64,000 nt of DNA from UBA2882 sp045542735 (GCA_045542735.1 JAZQLQ010000001.1:62001-126000); one strand, 5' to 3'. Numbered from the stretch's first letter, positions 53,707-63,285 are shown. The notes: generated by a model not told the origin, from the letters alone. Translations and numbers: made by a program.

Positions 53707-54729
53707 ATGGCTTCCAGTGCTTATGGTATCGATCTGGGTACCAACAATATTAAAATTTATGCGAAAGGTGAATCCAATATCTTTACAGCCAAAAATATGA
53801 TTGCTGTAAAAGATGGATATCAGGTTTTTGCTTATGGTGATGATGCATTTGAAATGTACGAAAAAGCACCTGCATCCATTCAGATATCTTATCCTTTGAG
53901 CAATGGTGTTATTGCAGATATCAACAATATGCAAACCCTTATCAAATGCTTTATCAACGATATTTGCAAAGGAAATATCAAACCGGCGGATTACTATGTA
54001 TCGGTTCCTTTTGATGTAACAGAAGTAGAGCGTAGAGCTTTCAATAAATTGATCAAAGATGCCAATGTAAAGGCGAAAAAGATTATGTTTGTGGAAAAAG
54101 CCATTGCCGACGGTCTTGGCATGGACATTGATGTAAAAAATTCCCAGGGTGTATTGGTTGTGGATATCGGTTTTGATACTACCGAAATTTCCATTTTATC
54201 CTTAGGTGGTATTGTGCTTAGCCGCATGATTAAAGTCGGTGGTCTCAAATTTGATGATGCCATCCGTAACGCTGTCCGCAAAGAGTACAATCTGGTTATT
54301 GGCGGAAAAACAGCCGAAAAAGTGAAAATGACACTCAATGAACTGGAAGCAGAGGGTAAACCTGCCGTTGTATATGGTAGGGATATTGTAACCGGACTTC
54401 CTGTGGAAAGAGAAATTCCCACAGCATTGATTGATGAAGCATTAAAAGAACATTTTGATACCATTATTGATCAGATTAAAGTGATTTTGGAGCGTACGCC
54501 ACCGGAACTTGCTGCTGATATCTACAGACACGGTATTTATTTAACCGGTGGAGCAAGTCAGGTTGCACATCTGGATGAATTGATTAACGAAGGAACCGGA
54601 TTAAAAGTAAATGTGGCTGAAAATCCCATTACAAGTGTTGCATTAGGACTTTCCAAGGTTATTACAAATGATAGTTTTGCTTCAGTCGCACATGATTTTA
54701 ATACCATAAACAGTAACGGAGGCAACTAA
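53707..54729 (+). CDS. mreB: MreB-like actin-family protein (divergent)
   Basis: A 340-residue actin-fold protein at the mreB place upstream of mreC and mreD. Phosphate-1 motif GIDLGTNNIKIY is near 7-18, phosphate-2 reads VVDIGFDTTEISILSLGGIV rather than the usual GGGTT, and the adenosine motif is GIYLTGGASQVAHLDELI near 277. It keeps the overall fold but differs from textbook MreB at several contact points. MreB filaments guide wall synthesis by RodA/PBP2, both encoded just downstream. AAAGGAG precedes the ATG. A more canonical MreB/Mbl could exist elsewhere. Confidence 0.85.
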   Translation: MASSAYGIDLGTNNIKIYAKGESNIFTAKNMIAVKDGYQVFAYGDDAFEMYEKAPASIQISYPLSNGVIADINNMQTLIKCFINDICKGNIKPADYYVSVPFDVTEVERRAFNKLIKDANVKAKKIMFVEKAIADGLGMDIDVKNSQGVLVVDIGFDTTEISILSLGGIVLSRMIKVGGLKFDDAIRNAVRKEYNLVIGGKTAEKVKMTLNELEAEGKPAVVYGRDIVTGLPVEREIPTALIDEALKEHFDTIIDQIKVILERTPPELAADIYRHGIYLTGGASQVAHLDELINEGTGLKVNVAENPITSVALGLSKVITNDSFASVAHDFNTINSNGGN

Positions 54730-55586
54730 TGAAACATAAGCGGACATCATTTACTTTACAAAGTAAATATTTGCTGCTGATTCTGACCGGAATATGTATT
54801 GTTTTGATGACGGTTACCTTTACCACCAATTTGTTTTCCGGTGCCTTAGCGACCCTTTCCGGTTATGTGACCATCCCGTTCCAACGGGGTATCAGCGAAA
54901 GCGGTGCTTATCTCTATGAGCGTTCGGAAGAATTGGTACAAATCCGAGATTTGTTGGAAGAGAACCAGCGTTTACAGGAACAGGTGGATCAGTTAACCAT
55001 TGAAAACAATACACTGACACAGGAAAAGTATGAATTGAACAACCTGCGCCAGCTTTATGACTTGGATCAGGAATATTCTGAGTATAAAAAAATTGGGGCA
55101 CGTGTTATCGGCAAAGATACCGGCAACTGGTTTAATTCTTTTATCATCGACAAGGGAAGTGCTGACGGTATTGCCGTCGATATGAATGTCATGGCAGGCA
55201 GTGGTCTTGTTGGTATCGTCACGGAAGTAGGCGGTAATTGGGCAAGAGTTACCACAATTATCGATGACTCCAGTAATGTCAGCGGTATGGTACTTGCTAC
55301 TGAGGATAACCTGATTGTGAGTGGTGATTTGGAACTGATGAATCAAAACACCATCCGATTCAGTAAATTAATCGATTCGGAAGACAAAGTCAAAGAAGGA
55401 GATAAGGTTGTTACTTCCAATATCAGTGATAAATACCTCCCCGGTCTTTTGATAGGATATATCACATCCATGGATGCTGATTCCAATAACCTGACACACT
55501 CCGGTACCATTACGCCGGCAGTGGATTTTGAACATATGGATGAAGTCTTGGTCATTTTAGATTTGAAACAGCAACCGGAAGATTAA
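54729..55586 (+). CDS. mreC: Rod shape-determining protein MreC
   Basis: A 285-residue protein with one membrane helix (about 14-34), a coiled coil (about 62-105: VQIRDLLEENQRLQEQVDQL) and two beta-domains outside the membrane (about 115-275), including DKGSADGIAVDMNVMAGSGLVG and TSNISDKYLPGLLIGYI. It bridges MreB filaments and the PBP2/RodA synthase. Its ATG overlaps the mreB stop by one base (TAATG), and mreD follows 18 bases later. Confidence 0.95.
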   Translation: MKHKRTSFTLQSKYLLLILTGICIVLMTVTFTTNLFSGALATLSGYVTIPFQRGISESGAYLYERSEELVQIRDLLEENQRLQEQVDQLTIENNTLTQEKYELNNLRQLYDLDQEYSEYKKIGARVIGKDTGNWFNSFIIDKGSADGIAVDMNVMAGSGLVGIVTEVGGNWARVTTIIDDSSNVSGMVLATEDNLIVSGDLELMNQNTIRFSKLIDSEDKVKEGDKVVTSNISDKYLPGLLIGYITSMDADSNNLTHSGTITPAVDFEHMDEVLVILDLKQQPED

Positions 55587-55604
55587 TAAAACGAGGATTG
55601 GCAG

Positions 55605-56123
55605 ATGAAAAGAACCATTGGACTTTCGCTAGTTGTAATTTTCAGTTTCATATTGCAAAGTACGGTTTGCCGGTATATCGCATTCGGTTCCATTGGTCCG
55701 AATTTGCTGATTATTGTTACCGCTTCCTTCGGGTTTATGCTGGGCAAAAAATCCGGTATCATTGCCGGCTTTTTTATCGGTTTGCTGGTAGACATCTTTA
55801 ACGGTGGTGTATTGGGCTTCCATGCATTGCTGTATATGTACATTGGATATTTCAATGGTTTCTTTAAAAGCATGTTTTTCAAGGACGATTTAAAACTTCA
55901 GATTTTATTGGTTGCAGGCAGTGACTTTGTATATGGCATTGTATATTACATACTAATGTTCCTGTTACGTGGACGCTTTCATATGGGCTATTATCTGACC
56001 AATATCATTCTTCCTGAGGTTGTGTATACAGTTCTTTTAACCATTGTATTATTCATTTGTATGACATTGTATTACAAGATTGCAGACCGCAGAGCAGATA
56101 GGAGAAGCAAAGAAATTGCTTAA
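55605..56123 (+). CDS. mreD: Rod shape-determining protein MreD
   Basis: A 172-residue integral membrane protein with five to six hydrophobic segments (about 5-25, 30-50, 58-95, 100-125 and 130-160). The pattern GKKSGIIAGFFIGLLVDIFNGGVLGFHALLY-like in its middle (SGIIAGFFIGLLVDIFNG, 47-64) matches MreD. It forms part of the elongasome with MreC, PBP2 and RodA. GAGGATTGGCAG precedes the ATG. pbp2 begins inside its last eight bases. Confidence 0.93.
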   Translation: MKRTIGLSLVVIFSFILQSTVCRYIAFGSIGPNLLIIVTASFGFMLGKKSGIIAGFFIGLLVDIFNGGVLGFHALLYMYIGYFNGFFKSMFFKDDLKLQILLVAGSDFVYGIVYYILMFLLRGRFHMGYYLTNIILPEVVYTVLLTIVLFICMTLYYKIADRRADRRSKEIA

Positions 56124-58974
56124 AAATATTAAAGATTCCATTGTCAATTTCATAACCTCCAGATACTTTGTCCTAATCTTGGCATTTTCTGTTATGTGTG
56201 CCATTCTTATACATCGTATTTTTGTCCTTCAGATTGTAAATGGTGCGGAATATCTGGATGAATTTACTCTCAAAATCCGTAAAGAACGTACCATTGCCAG
56301 CAGTAGAGGCAATATTTACGATTGTAACGGTGAATTATTGGCTTACAATGAGTTGGCCTATTCCGTTACCATCGAAGACGTATATGAATCCGGCCGTGAC
56401 AAAAACAAAAATATCAATACAACCATTTATACCTTAATTCAGTTAATTGAACAAAACGGCGATTCTGTTGTCAACGATTTTAATATTATTATCGGTGATA
56501 ACGGTGAATTTGAGTTTGCTGTCAGTGGTACAACATTACAACGTTTTCTTGCTGATATCTATGGACATCCCTATGTGGAAGACCTTACTTATGAAGAAAA
56601 AACCTCCACAGCAGAAGATGTTATTGCATATCTTGCAGGGAAAGATAAATTTGGTATCGGCGAATATGAAGTACCGGGTGACCGTACAACGGATTTTGTA
56701 ATTGGAAAAGGTTATTCCAAAGAGATGCTTTTAAAAATAACCACCATCCGGTATGAAATGAGTTTAAACAGTTTCCAAAAGTATATTCCGACTGTAGTAG
56801 CAACTGATGTTTCAGACAAGACAGTTGCGGTTGTAATGGAAAATTCAGCATCCTTAGACGGTGTATCCATTGCTGAAGATACGGTCCGTAAATATGTAGA
56901 CAGCATTTATTTTTCCCATATTATCGGTTATACCGGTAAAATCTCCCAAAAGGAATTGGAAGCCTTGTCTGAGACAGATGATTCTTATATTATGACCGAT
57001 GTCATCGGAAAGTCGGGTATTGAGAACTATATGGAATCCTATCTGCAGGGAACCAAAGGCTCCGAAACCGTATATGTAAACAATCTGGGGAAAGTCATTG
57101 AGACCAGTGACCGTATTGAACCACAGGCAGGAAATGATCTTTATCTTACTATTGATAAAGAACTGCAAAAGGCGGTATACAATCTGCTGGAACAAAAGAT
57201 TGCCGGTATTTTGGTTGCTAAGATTAAACCTGTCAAAGAATATATACCGGAAGAAAATGCCTCTGCATCCTCTATTATTATTCCTATTGATGATGTTTAC
57301 TTTGCCTTGATTAATAACAGTATTATTGATATTAATCATTTTGCAGATGAGAATGCAACCGAATTGGAGCAACAAGTTTATGAATCATTTTCCGTAAAAG
57401 AAGCGGAAGTGTTAAATACGCTTGAAAGCCAGTTAAATGACAATCCCATTGCATATAGATCACTTTCCACGGAGTATCAGGTTTATAATTCCTATATCAC
57501 AACACTTTTAAACGAAGACGGAATTATCTTAACCAGTGAAATTGATAGCGATGATCCTATATATCAGGCGTGGCGTACACAAGAGACCATCAGTTTAAAA
57601 GAATATTTGATGCATGTTATTGCCATGAACTGGATTGACATATCCAAACTTGACTTGGACAGTCAATATTCGGATTCTGATACAATTTATAGGGCAGTTT
57701 TGCAATATGTATTTGAAGAACTGCAAAATGATACAGAGTTTCACAAGAAAATATACAAATACATGATCAAAGAAAACCGCTTGACCGGTAAACAGGTTTG
57801 TCTGCTTTTATTTGATCAGGGTATTATTACCGGAACCGCGGCAGAAAGAGCCACCGTACAAAACGGCACCATTTCTCCGTACAACTTTATGCTTGGTAAG
57901 ATTTCCAATCTGGAGATTACCCCTGCACAGTTGGCGTTGGATCCATGTTCCGGTTCAGTAGTTGTGACAAATGTAAATACCGGAGAGGTATTAGCACTTG
58001 TTTCTTATCCCGGATATGACAATAACCGTATGTCCAATTCGGAATATTATGCACAGTTAAATACGGATTTGTCCAAACCTTTATGGGATTACGCCACACA
58101 ACAGACCTCGGCTCCCGGTTCGACCTTCAAAATGGTTTCCGCTGCAGCCGCAGCAGAAGAAGGTGTGGTTGGACTTGGAGAAGATATTCAATGTCGTGGT
58201 ATATGGGAGACCATTACTCCCCAATCACCGCGTTGCTGGATTTATCCTTCCGCACACGGTATGTTAAACATCGAAGGTGCCATTCAAAATTCATGTAACT
58301 ATTATTTTTATGAAGTTGGTTACCGTTTAGGACGTTCCAACGGAACTTATGATACGGAAGTGGGATTAAGAAAGCTGGCACACTATGCAGACCTCTTTGG
58401 TTTGAGTGAAAAATCCGGTGTTGAGATATCCGAAGCCGATCCCAAAGTGTCTGATACGGATGCAGTCCGTTCTGCAATCGGACAGGGTACAAACAACTAT
58501 ACAACCGTGGGACTTGCCCGTTATGTAACAACCGTTGCAAACAGTGGCACCTGTTATAACTTGAGTCTGATTGATAAAGTAACCGACTCAAACGGTAATG
58601 TTATTAAAGATTTTTCACCTACTGTGCGCAATACCGTGGAATTTTCACCTTCTACATGGAATTCCATCCACCGAGGTATGCGAAGAGTAGTGGAAGATAA
58701 AACCTACTATCAGGGTATGACTGTCAGTGTAGCGGGCAAAACCGGAACCGCGCAGGAAAACCGGAACCGCCCCAACCATGCGTTATTTGTCAGTTATGCA
58801 CCCTATGAAAATCCCGAAATCAGTGTAACAACGCGTATAGCCTTTGGTTATACCTCTGATTATGCGGCCCAGCTTACACAGGATGTTTATAAATACTATT
58901 ACAACCTGGAAGATGTTGATACCTTGATTGACGGTAATGCTACCGATACAGCTAATATTGCAAGTACGGATTAA
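56116..58974 (+). CDS. Class B penicillin-binding protein 2 (elongasome transpeptidase) with large insert
   Basis: A 952-residue protein, about 250 longer than usual PBP2. One N-terminal membrane helix (about 20-40), the dimerisation domain (about 50-350, with GKSGIENYMESYLQGTKGSE near 296-315) and the transpeptidase domain (about 610-935) are recognisable. Catalytic motifs are intact: STFK near 669, SCN near 726, KTGTAQ near 874. Between AVYNLLEQK and DPCSGSVVV (about 358-608) lies an extra segment rich in D, E, N and Y, with no obvious motif. The start is TTG 56116, with AGGAG 11 bases upstream; TTG 56080 is an alternative. It follows mreD. Confidence 0.92.
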   Translation: MLKNIKDSIVNFITSRYFVLILAFSVMCAILIHRIFVLQIVNGAEYLDEFTLKIRKERTIASSRGNIYDCNGELLAYNELAYSVTIEDVYESGRDKNKNINTTIYTLIQLIEQNGDSVVNDFNIIIGDNGEFEFAVSGTTLQRFLADIYGHPYVEDLTYEEKTSTAEDVIAYLAGKDKFGIGEYEVPGDRTTDFVIGKGYSKEMLLKITTIRYEMSLNSFQKYIPTVVATDVSDKTVAVVMENSASLDGVSIAEDTVRKYVDSIYFSHIIGYTGKISQKELEALSETDDSYIMTDVIGKSGIENYMESYLQGTKGSETVYVNNLGKVIETSDRIEPQAGNDLYLTIDKELQKAVYNLLEQKIAGILVAKIKPVKEYIPEENASASSIIIPIDDVYFALINNSIIDINHFADENATELEQQVYESFSVKEAEVLNTLESQLNDNPIAYRSLSTEYQVYNSYITTLLNEDGIILTSEIDSDDPIYQAWRTQETISLKEYLMHVIAMNWIDISKLDLDSQYSDSDTIYRAVLQYVFEELQNDTEFHKKIYKYMIKENRLTGKQVCLLLFDQGIITGTAAERATVQNGTISPYNFMLGKISNLEITPAQLALDPCSGSVVVTNVNTGEVLALVSYPGYDNNRMSNSEYYAQLNTDLSKPLWDYATQQTSAPGSTFKMVSAAAAAEEGVVGLGEDIQCRGIWETITPQSPRCWIYPSAHGMLNIEGAIQNSCNYYFYEVGYRLGRSNGTYDTEVGLRKLAHYADLFGLSEKSGVEISEADPKVSDTDAVRSAIGQGTNNYTTVGLARYVTTVANSGTCYNLSLIDKVTDSNGNVIKDFSPTVRNTVEFSPSTWNSIHRGMRRVVEDKTYYQGMTVSVAGKTGTAQENRNRPNHALFVSYAPYENPEISVTTRIAFGYTSDYAAQLTQDVYKYYYNLEDVDTLIDGNATDTANIASTD

Positions 58975-58991
58975 AAAGGAGGTGGCTGCTT

Positions 58992-59675
58992 GTGACCAAA
59001 CATGTAACACTCAAAAGTTTTCCCGGCGGTATTCGGGTCAAATTGTCCGAAGAACCGGATTTTGAACAAATTTTAAAAGAAACCGAAGAAAGCTTTCAGG
59101 ATGCGGCTGCCTTTTTTAAAAATTCATCGGTTGCGTTGCAATTTCAAGGCAGATCATTGACAGAAGAAGAAACAGACCGATTGTTAAAGACAATCCAAAA
59201 GGTTTGTAATTTACATATTATTTGTCTGGCTTGTACAGACGAAAACACAGAAGAATATTTCACAAAACTGATTGATCGGACCCGTGCCGATGCGCTTGCA
59301 AAAGAGCAGTATGTCCAATTTTACAAAGGCACTTTACGCGATGGCGAAACACTGGAATCTGCTTCCGGCATTATCATTATGGGAGATGTACAAAAAGGTG
59401 CTGCTGTTATCGCTAAAGGAAGCATCATTGTATTAGGTTCCTTGGAAGGAACTGCATATGCCGGTGCAAACGGAAACGCCGACTGCTTTATAGTTGCAGT
59501 GCAACTGGATGCCGAACATCTTCGGATTGGTGATATAAAACACAAAAAAAGCCTCAAACAAAAAATTGGCTTAACAGGCAAAAAGACTCCCAAGATTGTT
59601 ACTGTTTCAGAAGAAACACTCCTGATTGGGGATATGGACTTTACCAAAGAATTACCGGAATCAATTTCTGTCTGA
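58992..59675 (+). CDS. minC: Septum site-determining protein MinC
   Basis: A 227-residue MinC, an FtsZ inhibitor. The N-terminal domain (about 1-100) has TLKSFPGGIRVKLSEEPDFEQ and the C-terminal right-handed beta-helix (about 115-205) has LRDGETLESASGIIIMGDVQ, then GSIIVLGSLEGTAYAGANGN, the usual MinD- and membrane-binding face. The start is GTG, with AAGGAGGTGG upstream. minD and minE follow, and rodA and pbp2 flank the set, tying division-site choice to elongation in one operon. Confidence 0.94.
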   Translation: MTKHVTLKSFPGGIRVKLSEEPDFEQILKETEESFQDAAAFFKNSSVALQFQGRSLTEEETDRLLKTIQKVCNLHIICLACTDENTEEYFTKLIDRTRADALAKEQYVQFYKGTLRDGETLESASGIIIMGDVQKGAAVIAKGSIIVLGSLEGTAYAGANGNADCFIVAVQLDAEHLRIGDIKHKKSLKQKIGLTGKKTPKIVTVSEETLLIGDMDFTKELPESISV

Positions 59676-59714
59676 CAGATTCCGGGGGACGATAATGAAA
59701 AAACGGAGGTTTTT

Positions 59715-60506
59715 ATGAGTGAAGTAATTGTCGTCACATCAGGTAAAGGTGGTGTCGGAAAGACTACCACAAGTGCAAATATCGGAACCGGACTTGCGGT
59801 TCTCGGAAAAAAAGTCGTATTAATTGATACGGATATCGGATTACGCAATTTGGATGTTGTTATGGGACTGGAAAACCGCATTGTATATAATCTTGTGGAT
59901 GTGGTAGAAGGAAATTGCCGTATTAAGCAGGCCTTAATCAAGGACAAGCGTTTCCCCGGCTTACATTTAATCCCCAGCGCCCAGACAAGAGATAAGAGTG
60001 CCGTTAATCCGGAGCAAATGAAGAAATTGACAGAACAATTAAAAGAACAATTTGATTATATTATTCTGGATTGTCCTGCCGGCATCGAACAAGGCTTTAA
60101 AAATGCCATTGCAGGTGCAGACCGTGCCATTGTAGTGACAACCCCTGAGGTATCCGCCATCCGCGATGCAGATCGGATTATCGGACTTTTAAATGCCTAT
60201 GAAATGGGAAAAGTTGATTTGGTCATTAACAGGTTGCGTCCGGACATGATCAAACGTGGAGATATGATGAGTATTGATGATGTGGTTGATATTTTATCCG
60301 TCAACTTAATCGGTGCCATTTATGACGATGAAAATATTGTCATTTCCACAAACCACGGTGAACCTCTGGTATGTAGTGATACGCCTGCAGGAAAAGCATT
60401 TATGAATATTTGTAACCGCATCCTCGGAAAAGAAGTGCCGTTATACGCACCCGAAAGGGAAAAATCTATTTGGTTTCGCATTAATGGTATATTTCAGAAA
60501 TTGTAG
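59715..60506 (+). CDS. minD: Septum site-determining ATPase MinD
   Basis: A 263-residue deviant Walker ATPase. The P-loop TSGKGGVGKTTTSANIG is near 8-24, LIDTDIGLRNLDVVMGLENR near 36-55 and DYIILDCPAGIEQGF near 113-127. The C-terminal amphipathic helix EREKSIWFRINGIFQKL forms the membrane targeting sequence. It brings MinC to the membrane and is cycled by MinE. CGGAGG lies seven bases before the ATG. Confidence 0.97.
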   Translation: MSEVIVVTSGKGGVGKTTTSANIGTGLAVLGKKVVLIDTDIGLRNLDVVMGLENRIVYNLVDVVEGNCRIKQALIKDKRFPGLHLIPSAQTRDKSAVNPEQMKKLTEQLKEQFDYIILDCPAGIEQGFKNAIAGADRAIVVTTPEVSAIRDADRIIGLLNAYEMGKVDLVINRLRPDMIKRGDMMSIDDVVDILSVNLIGAIYDDENIVISTNHGEPLVCSDTPAGKAFMNICNRILGKEVPLYAPEREKSIWFRINGIFQKL

Positions 60507-60520
60507 TGGGGGTGTATAGT

Positions 60521-60736
60521 ATGAAAAAATTATGGTTTTTCAGAAAGAAAAAATCAGGTGAGATTGCCAAAGACCGGTTGAAGATTTTATTGATTTCCGA
60601 TCGTATTGATTGTTCACCTGAGGTAATGGAAATGATAAAAAAGGATATTTCTAAAATCCTTTGTAAGTACATGCAGATTGATACAAGTACATTGGAATTG
60701 GAGTTTTCCCGTCGGAAGATCAATGTATTTTGGTAA
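60521..60736 (+). CDS. minE: Cell division topological specificity factor MinE
   Basis: A 71-residue MinE, shorter than the enteric form (near 88). The N-terminus MKKLWFFRKKK is a likely membrane/MinD-binding amphipathic start; the anti-MinCD part IAKDRLKILLISDRID lies near 15-30, and the topological domain ends in LELEFSRRKINVFW. It stimulates the MinD ATPase. The ATG at 60521 follows a G-run (GTGGGGGTG); the GTG 15 bases upstream overlaps minD stop and is rejected. MinE in a Firmicute, rather than DivIVA/MinJ, is common in Clostridia. Confidence 0.9.
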   Translation: MKKLWFFRKKKSGEIAKDRLKILLISDRIDCSPEVMEMIKKDISKILCKYMQIDTSTLELEFSRRKINVFW

Positions 60737-60750
60737 TAGGAGCCATTGAT

Positions 60751-61863
60751 ATGCTAAAAAGATACAGAGTCAGAGATTATGATTTTAAATTGGTCGCTAT
60801 GCTGATTGCCTTAACCCTGATTGGGATACTGGCAATCGGCAGTGCCAATGCCGAATATCAGTCCAAACAAATCGTTGGATTGATTGTCGGTTTATTTATC
60901 ATGGTTGTACTTTCTTTATTTGATTATCACACATTTTTAAAGTTTTATTGGTTTATATATTTTGCAAATCTTGTATTACTTGTCATGGTCCATCTTTTCG
61001 GTGATACCACCAATAATGCACAGCGTTGGATTACCATTGCAGGAATTAAATTCCAACCATCAGAGACGGCTAAAATACTATTGATTTTATTCTATGCACA
61101 GTATATTATGAAACATAAGGAACACTTTAATACTTTCAAAAATTTGCTGTTTATGGTTGTATTATTTGTTCCGCAGTGGATTTTGATTTATAAGCAACCG
61201 GATTTGTCTACAAGTATTGTATTGATCATGATTTTCTGCGTTCTTTTGTATGTGGGAGGTCTGAGTTATAAGATTATATTCGGAGCTTTGGCTATTATTA
61301 TTCCAATCGGCATTATAGGTTTATCGTTGGTACTTCAGGAAGACCAGCAGCTTATTAAAGATTACCAACGTGACCGTATTATGGCATGGTTACAACCGGA
61401 TGAATATGAAAATACCGAAGGTTATCAACAGACTAACTCCAAGATTGCCATCGGCTCCGGTCAATTATTCGGAAAAGGATTAAACAACAACGAAATTGCT
61501 TCTGTTAAAAACGGCAATTTCATATCCGAGCCACAGACAGACTTTATCTTTGCCATTATCGGAGAGGAACTTGGCTTTGTAGGCGGATGTATGGTTATTG
61601 TCCTATCATCCCTGATATCTATCGAGTGTGTATTGGCGGCCCGGCGAGCCAGTGACATAGAAGGAGCCGTCATATGTTCGGGTATGGCAGCACTCATTGG
61701 TTTTCAAAGCTTTTTTAATATTTCGGTTGCAACCGGCATTATGCCAAATACCGGTTTGCCGTTACCGTTTGTCAGTTATGGATTAACCTCTCTGCTTAGT
61801 CTTTACATTGGAATGGGTTTTGTATTAAATGTCAGATTGCAGGGAGTTCGTAAATACAGTTAG
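60751..61863 (+). CDS. rodA: RodA/FtsW family peptidoglycan glycosyltransferase
   Basis: A 370-residue SEDS protein with about ten membrane helices. Diagnostic segments are FQPSETAKILLILFYAQYI near 107-125, KQPDLSTSIVLIMIF near 151-165 and NTGLPLPFVSYGLTSLL near 332-348. It polymerises glycan strands together with PBP2. Its position after minE and in the mre/pbp2 operon makes RodA more likely than FtsW or SpoVE. The ATG at 60751 follows TAGGAG. The MinE stop is 14 bases before it. Confidence 0.92.
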   Translation: MLKRYRVRDYDFKLVAMLIALTLIGILAIGSANAEYQSKQIVGLIVGLFIMVVLSLFDYHTFLKFYWFIYFANLVLLVMVHLFGDTTNNAQRWITIAGIKFQPSETAKILLILFYAQYIMKHKEHFNTFKNLLFMVVLFVPQWILIYKQPDLSTSIVLIMIFCVLLYVGGLSYKIIFGALAIIIPIGIIGLSLVLQEDQQLIKDYQRDRIMAWLQPDEYENTEGYQQTNSKIAIGSGQLFGKGLNNNEIASVKNGNFISEPQTDFIFAIIGEELGFVGGCMVIVLSSLISIECVLAARRASDIEGAVICSGMAALIGFQSFFNISVATGIMPNTGLPLPFVSYGLTSLLSLYIGMGFVLNVRLQGVRKYS

Positions 61864-61880
61864 GAGAGGGTGTTGACTTT

Positions 61881-62276
61881 ATGAATATTGCATTAATTGC
61901 ACATGATGCAAAAAAGAAACTCATGCAGAATTTTTGCATTGCTTATCGGGGTATTTTAAGCAAAAACGATTTATATGCTACCGGTACAACCGGAAGATTA
62001 ATTGAAGAAGTTACCAATTTAAATATTCACAAATACTTGGCAGGACACTTGGGTGGTGAACAGCAAATCGGTGCCCAGATTGAGCACAACCAGATTGACC
62101 TTGTTATCTTTTTGCGCGATCCTTTGACACCCAAAAGTCACGAACCGGATGTAAATAATGTCATCCGCTTATGTGACGTACATAATATTCCCCTTGCCAC
62201 CAATCTGGCATCGGCAGAACTTCTGATAAAATCACTTGACAGAGGAGATCTTGAGTGGCGTGAAATGTACAAATAA
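61881..62276 (+). CDS. mgsA: Methylglyoxal synthase
   Basis: A 131-residue enzyme making methylglyoxal from dihydroxyacetone phosphate. The substrate-binding pattern IALIAHDAKKK at the start, LYATGTTGRLIEE near 34-46 and the acidic catalytic stretch IFLRDPLTPKSHEPDVN near 76-92 are intact. It bypasses lower glycolysis when phosphate is scarce. GGAGAGGG precedes the ATG. The D,D-carboxypeptidase gene starts inside its last 17 bases. Confidence 0.95.
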   Translation: MNIALIAHDAKKKLMQNFCIAYRGILSKNDLYATGTTGRLIEEVTNLNIHKYLAGHLGGEQQIGAQIEHNQIDLVIFLRDPLTPKSHEPDVNNVIRLCDVHNIPLATNLASAELLIKSLDRGDLEWREMYK

Positions 62277-63243
62277 GAAGAGAATTGCATTAATACTATG
62301 CGTGTGTTTGCTCTTATCTGTCTTTGTGACCGGATGTGGCAAACAATACAGCATGACATATGATTTAGACAATTCCGTTTCTGCTTATCAGTTCTACAGT
62401 GTAGGTAATGAGAGCCGTGCAACTGCTTTTGCACAGGATTTATGTGTAATAGAAGGCGATGTATCGGTAAACAGTGTAGATACTACTGAGTCTGAGGCGG
62501 CGTTGTTGTGCAGTATTAATAGCCGTTCGGTATTATATGGTAAAAATGCCAATATGCAATTGGATCCGGCCAGTCTGACCAAAGTCATGACTGCAATCTT
62601 AGCTTTAAAATACGGCAATCTGGATGATACGCTGACAGCCTCCGGTAATGTAGAGATTACAGAGCCCGGTGCAAGCTTAATCGGACTCAAGCCCGGAGAT
62701 ACCATGACTATGTCTCAGGCATTGCATGCTCTCTTAATGCCATCCGGCAATGACGCGGCCGTTTTGATTGCTGAGCATATTGCAGGTAGTGAAGATGCTT
62801 TTGTAGCCATGATGAATGAAGAAGCAAAGGCATTGGGAGCAACCAATTGTAATTTTATGAATCCACATGGATTAACAGAAGAAAACCATTATGTGACAGC
62901 ATATGACATGTATTTGATTTTTAACGAGGCAATCAAATACGATGAATTTGTTCAGATTATTACAACACCGGAGTATACCAGTGTATATTATGATGCATCC
63001 GGTGAGCCGAAAGAATTGAGTTTTAAGACAACCAATCAATTTATTAACGGCAATCATGAAGTACCTGAAGGTATTTTAGTTATCGGTGGCAAAACCGGTA
63101 CCACCAAAGCAGCCGGTAATTGCCTGGTACTGTTATCCAAAGACTCTGCGGGTAATCCATATATTTCAGTGGTACTGAAAAGTTCCGACCGAGATCATCT
63201 GTACAACCAGATGTATGATCTCATTGATTTAGCTAACGATTAG
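62260..63243 (+). CDS. Lipoprotein D-alanyl-D-alanine carboxypeptidase (PBP5/6 type)
   Basis: A 327-residue lipoprotein. The signal is basic, then hydrophobic, with lipobox FVTGC near 23-27. The penicillin-binding motifs are all present: SLTK near 104-107 (nucleophile serine), SGN in MPSGNDAA near 163 and KTGTTKAAG near 279. It trims the terminal D-Ala from peptidoglycan stems. The C-terminal beta domain of classic DacA is missing. The start is uncertain: GTG 62260 is chosen because it keeps a basic n-region, while TTG 62251 is too close to GAGGAG. It overlaps mgsA. Confidence 0.9.
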   Translation: MKCTNKKRIALILCVCLLLSVFVTGCGKQYSMTYDLDNSVSAYQFYSVGNESRATAFAQDLCVIEGDVSVNSVDTTESEAALLCSINSRSVLYGKNANMQLDPASLTKVMTAILALKYGNLDDTLTASGNVEITEPGASLIGLKPGDTMTMSQALHALLMPSGNDAAVLIAEHIAGSEDAFVAMMNEEAKALGATNCNFMNPHGLTEENHYVTAYDMYLIFNEAIKYDEFVQIITTPEYTSVYYDASGEPKELSFKTTNQFINGNHEVPEGILVIGGKTGTTKAAGNCLVLLSKDSAGNPYISVVLKSSDRDHLYNQMYDLIDLAND

Positions 63244-63285
63244 AAACTATAAACCAAAAAAACTAAAAGAATGGGGGCAATCATT

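Noticed and set aside
59321..59947. Minus-strand open frame of 208 codons opposite minC-minD
   Set aside because: It spans the boundary between two conserved genes with no coding signature of its own.
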